Origin: Sanguinoderma infundibulare
Taxonomy: Eukaryota; Basidiomycota; Agaricomycetes; Polyporales; Polyporaceae
NCBI GenBank assembly: GCA_032821775.1
Contig: JAVLRN010000003.1
Coordinates: forward strand, 2,170,001 to 2,234,000
Length of the DNA: 64,000 nt
Direction of reading: 5' to 3'
Made by a program: the position numbers and the translations under genes. The notes under the pieces were generated by a model, which made no database searches, was not told the origin of the DNA, and saw only the letters and a program-made list of their open reading frames with translations. Position 1 is the first letter of the stretch. Each line of letters opens with the position of its first letter. Positions 57,339-64,000 of this stretch are shown here, one piece after another.

Positions 57339-58351
57339 ATGTCCCCCTCTCCAGAAACAGTAGACGATGCCTTTGAGTCGCGCCTTCGCCAGCGTACAGC
57401 GACCAAGGCCGACCCGCTCGACACCGTTCCAGTACAGGCCGCACACAAGCCTCGTGGCTTCATCCCGAACACACCACTCTCCGTGTCCCTCATCTCCTTC
57501 CTCCTCGGTTCTTTGTTCTTCTTCGGGGCCCTCTTATTTATCACGAACGGCTACGGACTATACTGGTGGTCGACTTCCCAACTCGGCTTCTTCCTTGCTG
57601 CCTGGTCCGCATTCCACTGGGCCGAGTTTGCAGTGACGGCAGGATGGAATCGAGACAAATGCAGCGTGGACTGTGAGTATCCTTGTTAACGGCGAGTGGG
57701 GTAGAACGAATGATTCTGTTCCAGCATTCCTGCTAGAAAATGGTTCTATGTATCACATAGCGCATAGCGTCGCCCTTAGCGAGTACTTGCTCACTCTGTA
57801 CTTCAAACCCGAGTACAAGCAGTGGCCTTATGTTTCCGTCGTCGGTAAGCTGCGTTTATGGACATCATCTTGGTGGTGACTGATTGTTCTCGGCAGGTGT
57901 CGCGCTCGCATTGGTCGGGCAAACACTGAGATCGACCGCCATGATTCATGCGGGATCGAACTTCTCTCACATACTGGCACATCGTAAGCTGGAGGGACAC
58001 GTACTAGTCACTGGGGGCATCTACCGGTGAGTAGCATACCTTTCCCATCCGCATACGGTGTGCCTGAACCTTACGCACAGGTGGTTCCGGCACCCTTCAT
58101 ATGCAGGGTTCTTCTACTGGGCTCTGGGCACGCAGCTCCTGCTCCAGAACCCCATCAGCTTTTCATTCTTTCTGGTTGTGCTCTGGAGATTCTTCCACAG
58201 TCGCATAAGAAGTGGGTATAGTTCTATGATGCCGAGATATGAGGAGCTGACTTCAGTTCAAGCTGAGGAGCAATACCTAACTCGCTTTTTCGGCGACGCG
58301 TACAGCAACTACAAGCGATCCGTAGGCACCAAGATCCCCTTCATACCCTAA
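57339..58351 (+). CDS. STE14: protein-S-isoprenylcysteine O-methyltransferase
   Basis: ER membrane enzyme that methylates the C-terminal prenyl-cysteine of Ras, Rho and mating-pheromone precursors. The start is MSPSPETVDDAFESRLRQRT. The first hydrophobic segments are VSLISFLLGSLFFFGALLFI and LGFFLAAWSAFHWAEFAVTA. Next is SFLLENGSMYHIAHSVALSE. The catalytic C-terminal region holds RSTAMIHAGSNFSHILAHRK, HVLVTGGIYRWFRHPSYAGF and FYWALGTQLLLQNPISF, with the RHPxYxGF and Glu-rich SAM-site motifs (AEEQYLTRFFGDAYSNYKRS). It ends VGTKIPFIP at 58351. Introns: about 57672-57723, 57845-57897, 58026-58080 and 58213-58260. In basidiomycetes this enzyme is needed for lipopeptide pheromone maturation. Confidence 0.92.
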
Positions 58352-58544
58352 CTTCCCCTTCGAGGAATAGGATACCGTCTCGAATTACTGTATCATATCC
58401 CATCACACGTCGCGCAATGCGACATTTCATGTGAATACAAACATATCTGCATGCATCATGTGGTGGTCATAGCAAACGGGATTACATGCGGGTTTTGAGC
58501 CGAACAGAAATACCACACGAACACCACCAGCCGCCGCAACCCGC

Positions 58545-59286
58545 TCACTCCTGGTCGATCGTACCCTTCTCCGACACGTAGATACCGTCCAGGAACTTTC
58601 GGATATCCTTGTTCCGTACACGGCAGACACCCTGAATGGACGCAGCTGTTACATCCCAAGTCAGCTTAATTGCAGAAACCGAAGCGGTGTGAACTCACCA
58701 GATTGTGACACATTCTGGACGTCGGTGCCCTCAATGATGAGCTCATCCTTCTGTGCTTTTGATTCGGAGACGGTGACACCTTCCAGCATAGCGACATTCC
58801 GTACGGTCTAATGGTCCAGTTGGATGAGACAACGAGGGAAGACGGTGTCTGGAGCGATAAACGGACCTTCTCTCCCAGGAAGTTACGGATCTCCACTGCG
58901 CGACCACCGTCCTGGATGATACAGTTGATGGGGAAGTGGGCGTAGACTGCACGCATCTTGTATTGGAAGCCCTATAGAGCACAGACACCACATTCAAAAG
59001 AGCTCTTTGCATATTGTGAGAAACGTACCTTCGTGACACCGGTGATCATGTTGACTATGAGGGACTTGATCGTTCGTAGGCACGCAACGTGCTTACGACC
59101 ACCCTGCCATACTGCGAGTGCGACCTTGTTCGTCTTGCCCTTCTGAAGCCGGATGTCCATGTCAATGTGACGGACATTCTTCGTTAGCGTCCCGCGGGGA
59201 CCCTTGACAGTGATGAGACGGGACTTGATGTCGACGGTAACCCCCTCAGGGATGTCTAGTTCTTCGGTCTTGAGGACGTCCCGCAT
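58545..59286 (-). CDS. RPL9: 60S ribosomal protein L9 (uL6)
   Basis: Structural protein of the large ribosomal subunit near the GTPase centre. The start at 59286 gives [20 protein letters not shown], then [40 protein letters not shown] and [20 protein letters not shown]. It continues [40 protein letters not shown] and [20 protein letters not shown]. The end [16 protein letters not shown] stops at 58545. A CTGCAG acceptor directly before the ATG suggests a 5' UTR intron, common in ribosomal protein genes. Internal introns are near 58975-59028, 58807-58868 and 58646-58698. Length (about 190 residues) matches the family. Confidence 0.95.
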
Positions 59287-59893
59287 CTGCAGCAGAGTAT
59301 CAAGTTGTAAGCGTCCAGCTGAGCCACATCCAAGCAACACCGAGCCCATCCAACGCAATGTCGTCGAATTTCCAGCCGTTCAGCCCAATCCAGCACTCCA
59401 TCCAGTAGCCCCAGGTCCATAGAAACAGTCACGGGCAGAGTACTGACCTTGAAGCGTCGTAGGCGTAAGTCCTGAGAGGTTGGCGTGGATTTGGGGGGCG
59501 GGACGAAACTCGATGGATGGGCGCTGGCGTGCCGGATACGGAAGCGGCGGGGGGCTGGGCCTGCGTCTAGAGACAGAGGTAGCTGGCATGACTAAGCAGG
59601 AAGTTGCCTTGCGGAGTTTGAACAGGCTAAAGTCAGCTCCCCGATGTGAGCGCTCTTCTCCCACTTCATCATCGACCACCATCTCCTTGTGCACTCGGTG
59701 CTGCCCGTCCTGCCTGGTGTTTGCCGCAAGCTGTAAGAGACAGTTTGAGAAGGACAAAACAATAGAGCCTCTGGTTCCCCGCATTCGGGACGCACGTACG
59801 AGCTCTTTGGTCGTTCTTCCTCACCAGTGTCCACCGCCGGTAGAAACCACACATCCGTCTTCTCGGGATTCTGCCTTGAGCTCCTTTCCTGCT
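59287..59893. promoter_or_regulatory. divergent promoter RPL9 / PCF11
   Basis: 607 bases between divergent genes; part is probably the 5' UTR intron of RPL9. Open frames on both strands in this stretch show no family motif. Confidence 0.4.
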
Positions 59894-62473
59894 ATGTCCC
59901 TCTACCCTCAGACCACCACGTACCCCCAGATGCCCTATCAAGCCCAGGGTTTCGGGGTGACGGTTCCTCCGGCTCATCCTTACAACTACGCCCCTCCTCC
60001 CGCCGCCCCCCAGCCGGTCTTCCACCTCGACCCCAACATGTTCCGTCGTGACTACATGACGCGGTTATCTAACCTCACCGTGAACTCCAGACCTATCATC
60101 CAGACCCTATCGATGATTGCGCAGGATTACAGTCGCTATGCGGACGTCGTGGTTCAGTGCATCGAGCAGCATATCCGACGGGTGAGTCATCCTTCTAATG
60201 TCTCCATCCACTCATTACTCCGTGTATCACACGCATCCAACCGTTCAGCTGGCAAAAAGTTGTCGAGATACGGGCGTAGATACAATATGATGTAACATAG
60301 TTGGTGGTTGCAGTTTGAGCAAAGAGACCGCCGTGAACGGATGGCGCCCGGGTTATGGGCCCATGGGCTGTGCGTTGCCCTGGCTTCCAGGCCACTTGCT
60401 CCCCGAACTGCGCTGCTGCGTTACGTACACCTTGTCCTTGCGTCCTCTACTTTCCTCAATTTTCGTCGATTTGCGTCCTTCTGTTGGCCGTGTTGGACTA
60501 TGGAATGCTGACTCATCCTGTTGCCTCTTATGGCTTTGTTCCGCTAGGTGCCGCCTTGGATGAAGCTGCCCTCCTTCTACCTCCTAGACGCCATCTCCAA
60601 GAACGTGTACGACCCCTACGCTCGCCACTTCACTCCCATCGTTGTCCGTTTATTCCTCGACACTTATGATGTCGTCGATCAGCAAACTCGCAGCAAGATG
60701 GAGGAGATGCTGTTGACCTGGCGCACAGGTTCTCCCAACGGCCGCGAGCTCTTTGGCGTCGTGTCCCAACTGGCGATCGAGGGACACATATGGGGAGGTG
60801 AATCTGCCCAAAGCGCAGTACGTAGCCCTTCCCGCCATTTCGTTCGTCGGCCTAACAGGCGGTCTCGTCAGTCTGGTGGCCGTGACGGTGGGCCATCGTC
60901 CATCTCGCAAGCCCAAGTCCTCAGCGAACTCGAGTTCGTCCTCGGCCAGAAGGAGCGTGTGCTTCTCGCCAGTCCTCACGACGAGCTCACGAAGCACCAT
61001 ATCAGTATTCTTCAGCAGGTCTGTTTTGTGCGTTCATTGTCGATCAAAGCGTGTACTGACATATGACAGCTTCGCGGCATGGTACAAGCTGGTGTGCCCC
61101 AACGGGATCTGCAAGCGATCCTTACTCAGCTTCGGGCGCTGACAACGCCATCGTCGCTGCCACCGCCGCTCTCTGCACCCCCGCCGCCGTCCTACACCAC
61201 GCCGTCATCGTATTCTTCACCGCCCTCAATTCCTGGTCCGCCCATCACTGCCCAACCCGGCTATCAGTCTCAACCTGCGTACCCTGTTACTTACGAGCAG
61301 CCCCAGCAGGACACCGTAGATATGGCGCGTTTCCTTGCTCCTGCAGTGGCCCCTGTCCCTTCGACTTCTACCGCCCAGCCTGCGTCCATCCCTGATATCA
61401 GCGGTATCTTCAGCGCGCTCGTTAAGGCAGGTGTCGTCTCGGCCTCGGGCACCCCAACTGGCGCTGGGGCGTCATCGAAACCGGAGGAGCCTCTACAACC
61501 CCTAGACCCTGAGCGCGAGGCACGTCGAGCGTACCGGAAGTCAATCCTGTCGGTGAAGGTCAAATTAACGAGTTCGGACATTGCCAAGTAAGTTTCACAC
61601 ATAACTATTTCGTGTCACTTAGAGTGAACTGAGGTGTTCCTGTAGACATAGACCACGGATCGCCGAAACATTGTGCGACCGACTGCCGACGCAGTGCAAG
61701 CAGTGCAGTTTGAGGTTCTCGGACAATTCAGTCGGTAAGAAGCAGTTTCAAGACCACCTCGACATGCACTTCCGCCAGAACCGCAAGGCGACTCAAGCAG
61801 TCGGCCGTGGACACAGTCGCAGTTGGTTCATTAGTTTGGAGGTATGTTTGCGCTGCAAAACTTCGGCATTGTTACAGTTTTTAACTGGGTTTATAGGATT
61901 GGGTTACCAGCAATTCAATGGACGTGAAAGGCAAGGGTCGTGCCGACGGTCGGACGGTTAGCTCTAAGGTAGTCGCGGCGGAAGAAGCTGCGAAGCGTGA
62001 GGCCGAGCTGAGGGCGATGTTTGTTGTCGTACCCCCTGGCGACGAGGCGAAACCGATTTCATGTCCGATCTGTAAGGAGCCCTTGAAGTCTGAATTCCTT
62101 GAGGACGACGAGGAGTGGGTGTGGCGTAATGCCGTAAAGAAGGATGACAGGGTGAGTGAACTACCACGTTATTCTTCGCGCTCGATGCTAATCACATCTG
62201 ATATCCCAGATATACCATGCAACGTGCCACGCGGAGGCAACTGCGTCCAAGTCGAGTTTAGCAGTTCGCTTGCGGACTGAAAGGACGAGCCGTAGCCGAT
62301 CGAGGACCCCTGATAAAGCGACGCCGCCGAAGGTACATGCGACGTTGAACGGGGAGTCGAGGAAATCAGAGACGCCGACGCCTTCGAAGCTTGCAGGTAT
62401 GAAGCGTAAAGCTGAGGACGACACAGTCAAGCGCGCAGGCGACGTGCCGCAGGCAAAGCGAGTAGCGACATAA
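59894..62473 (+). CDS. PCF11: cleavage/polyadenylation factor Pcf11
   Basis: Component of cleavage factor IA that binds the RNA polymerase II C-terminal domain and links 3' processing to termination. A Pro/Tyr-rich start (MSLYPQTTTYPQMPYQAQGF) precedes the CID: FRRDYMTRLSNLTVNSRPII, QTLSMIAQDYSRYADVVVQC and IEQHIRR. After a long intron (about 60182-60547) it continues VPPWMKLPSFYLLDAISKNV and TWRTGSPNGRELFGVVSQLA. The middle is Pro/Ser-rich. Two zinc fingers flank the Clp1-binding region: CDRLPTQCKQCSLRFSDNSV with HLDMHFRQN, and ISCPICKEPLKSEFLEDDEE with IYHATCHAEA. The Arg/Ser-rich tail ends AKRVAT at 62473. The domain order CID - linker - ZF1 - ZF2 matches Pcf11. Confidence 0.9.
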
Positions 62474-63009
62474 CGCCGGCGGAGGTAAACACGGTCTCTC
62501 GTGGTGTCGATTTCAGGTTGGCACTGGGCACGCATCATTAGACTGCAGGATTCAGCATACATGGACCGCTCGCATCCTTTTTATGTTTCTTTATGGTTAT
62601 GACTCTGCGCATTGTATCATGACAGCACAAGCCAATACCAATACAGCATCCTTATAGAATCACCGTAATTCGTCGTCGTGTGAAGAGTGATTGTGGCCGA
62701 TCTCGCAGCGTTGACGACGCAATATCAATCTAGCGCCGTCGTTGCGCACTTTTCTTTCCTCGACCACCACCAGGCCACTGCTGACGTACATACTCCGACT
62801 CCTCTTCCTGCATTCCCAGCCCATTAAGCCACGTCTGTCCATAGGAAGGTGAGTGGTGAAGTCACCGCGTTCTGATCTTTATATTACAGCATTTGGTGCC
62901 TTGTGCGACGTGTGCCAAGGCCGATCTGTGGCTATATACGACTTTCACTGTGTGCGCTTCGGTTGCAACCTCGCTGTTATCGCCTTCCTCACCATCGGCA
63001 TGTAGATCT
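62474..63009. other. intergenic region; possible small minus-strand exon
   Basis: On the minus strand, about 62732-62829, an open stretch reads TWLNGLGMQEEESEYVRQQW and ends in a Gly/Lys/Arg-rich tail at a stop, preceded by an acceptor-like tggacag. This resembles a real C-terminal exon, but no upstream exon could be joined in phase with confidence. The rest is the 5' flank of the SWT1-like gene. Confidence 0.25.
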
Positions 63010-64000
63010 ATGTCAAATTCTACAATCACGACGCCACCGTACGATAGTACGGTGGAGCAACTATACAGCGCAGCCAAGGATGTTGAAATGCAGGTGCGCC
63101 ACAGGACTTCCGTCCCCACGAGAAATCGTGATTGATCAGAGCGTTCCAGGATGCATTCTCAACGAATCAATTCCACCTTTACGTAGTTATCGACACGAAC
63201 GTCCTCATCGACTACTGTGGCATCATCGAACAGTTCTGCGACGATGCGGAGAAGGCCGAATATCCAATCGTGATCATTATACCGAGCGTTGTCTTGGGGG
63301 AGCTGGACGGGTACGTTATCGGATCATGGCAAGGTTCCGACGCTCATCCGTTCGCACCTGACATACAGGCTCAAGAACCGCTCTGAACTGCAGTGGTTTG
63401 CACGCCAGGCGACCACATGGCTCCTGAAGAAGGTGAAGGAGCGGAAGGCGGTCAAGCTCCAGTCAGCCAAGGAGACCCTCAGCCCCGGCGGGGCGCGCAC
63501 GGAATCGGATGAGGTCAGGAGGAATGACCTTGCCATCCGGGACTGTTGCCTATACTTTGCCGACAAGACCAAAGGCTATGGTGCGCTCTTGGTCACGTTG
63601 GATAAGAACTTCAACCTGGAATGCATCAAGGAAGGTAGGTCCGAACCCCGAGCGCCTGTCAGCACCTGCTCGTCATCGACGTTCTCCGGGGTCTGCTGTC
63701 CGGGTTTATTGGCAATGGTATGCTGACGGTGACGGTGGCATCGCCACTTGTACGCATTAGGAATTGACGTTTGCATGCCGCCGAACCCAAAGCGCAGCAG
63801 CTGGTCGAGCCGCCTCCTAGCACAGGCGTTGCCGGTGCCGGAGGGAGGAGTGAACCTGGACTTGTTTCACAGCCGGGAGGCGTATCCTCGATATCGGCCA
63901 TCGAAAACAAAGTCGAAAACGGACAAACGGCTCGGGCAGACAGAGGGGCCCACGCCAGAGGTGGAGGCCGACATGATGGAGGTGGACGACGAGTTGGACG
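63010..64000 (+). CDS. SWT1-like PIN-domain endoribonuclease, partial (right edge)
   Basis: Resembles Swt1, a nuclear PIN endoribonuclease involved in mRNP quality control at the nuclear pore. A possible start at 63010 gives MSNSTITTPPYDSTVEQLYS; the frame is also open further upstream, so the true start is uncertain. After an intron (about 63092-63139) the PIN core reads AFQDAFSTNQFHLYVVIDTN and VLIDYCGIIEQFCDDAEKAE, with the first catalytic Asp in VIDTN. VLGELDG gives the conserved Glu. After a second intron comes LKNRSELQWFARQATTWLLK, then RRNDLAIRDCCLYFADKTKG and ALLVTLDKNFNLECIKEG with further acidic residues. A third intron (about 63634-63767) leads to PPNPKRSSWSSRLL and continues past 64000. 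The 3' end is outside the window. Confidence 0.72.

Overview
The window is nuclear DNA of a filamentous basidiomycete, most likely an Agaricomycete (polypore or mushroom). The evidence is GC-rich coding sequence, many short introns (about 50-70 bases, GT...AG) that interrupt nearly every gene, tight spacing with genes on both strands, and protein families typical of the group. No rRNA, tRNA, CRISPR array or intact transposon was recognised. Gene models were assembled by joining exons by eye; outer ends are more certain than inner exon edges.

Left part (0.4-13.5 kb): a STEEP1-like small protein (-), an AVO2-like ankyrin protein of TORC2 (+), a sucrose/alpha-glucoside transporter of the Sut1 type (+), the diphthamide ligase DPH6 with two RidA-like domains (-) and the ubiquitin-activating enzyme UBA1 (+).

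Accessory block (13.7-31.3 kb): a head-to-tail array of four paralogues (-) of an unrecognised three-module Myb/SANT-like family. Two members (A, D) are complete. One (C) lacks the middle module. One (B) carries its middle module inverted on the opposite strand and is probably broken. Next come a secreted GH18 chitinase (-), a Pro/Ser-rich orphan (+) with a clear TATA box, and 3.7 kb with little recognisable coding content apart from one weak candidate gene.

Middle (31.3-43 kb): a WTAP/Mum2-like component of the m6A methyltransferase complex (-), two tandem secreted GtaA-type glutaminases (+) that share a 287-base stretch identical by eye, consistent with gene conversion, and a class I CPD photolyase (+).

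Right part (43-64 kb): dense housekeeping genes: PLP1/TXNDC9-like (-), DOM34/pelota (+), URA3 (-), PUS7 with RGG-rich insertions (+), an MFSD10-like transporter (+), an unrecognised nuclear-looking protein (+), the mitochondrial factor MEF2 (-), STE14 (+), ribosomal protein uL6/RPL9 (-), PCF11 (+) and the start of a SWT1-like PIN-domain nuclease that runs off the right edge. Several of these are divergent pairs sharing short promoters (DPH6/UBA1, PLP1/DOM34, URA3/PUS7, MEF2/STE14). The most novel content is the Myb/SANT-like array and its internal rearrangements.
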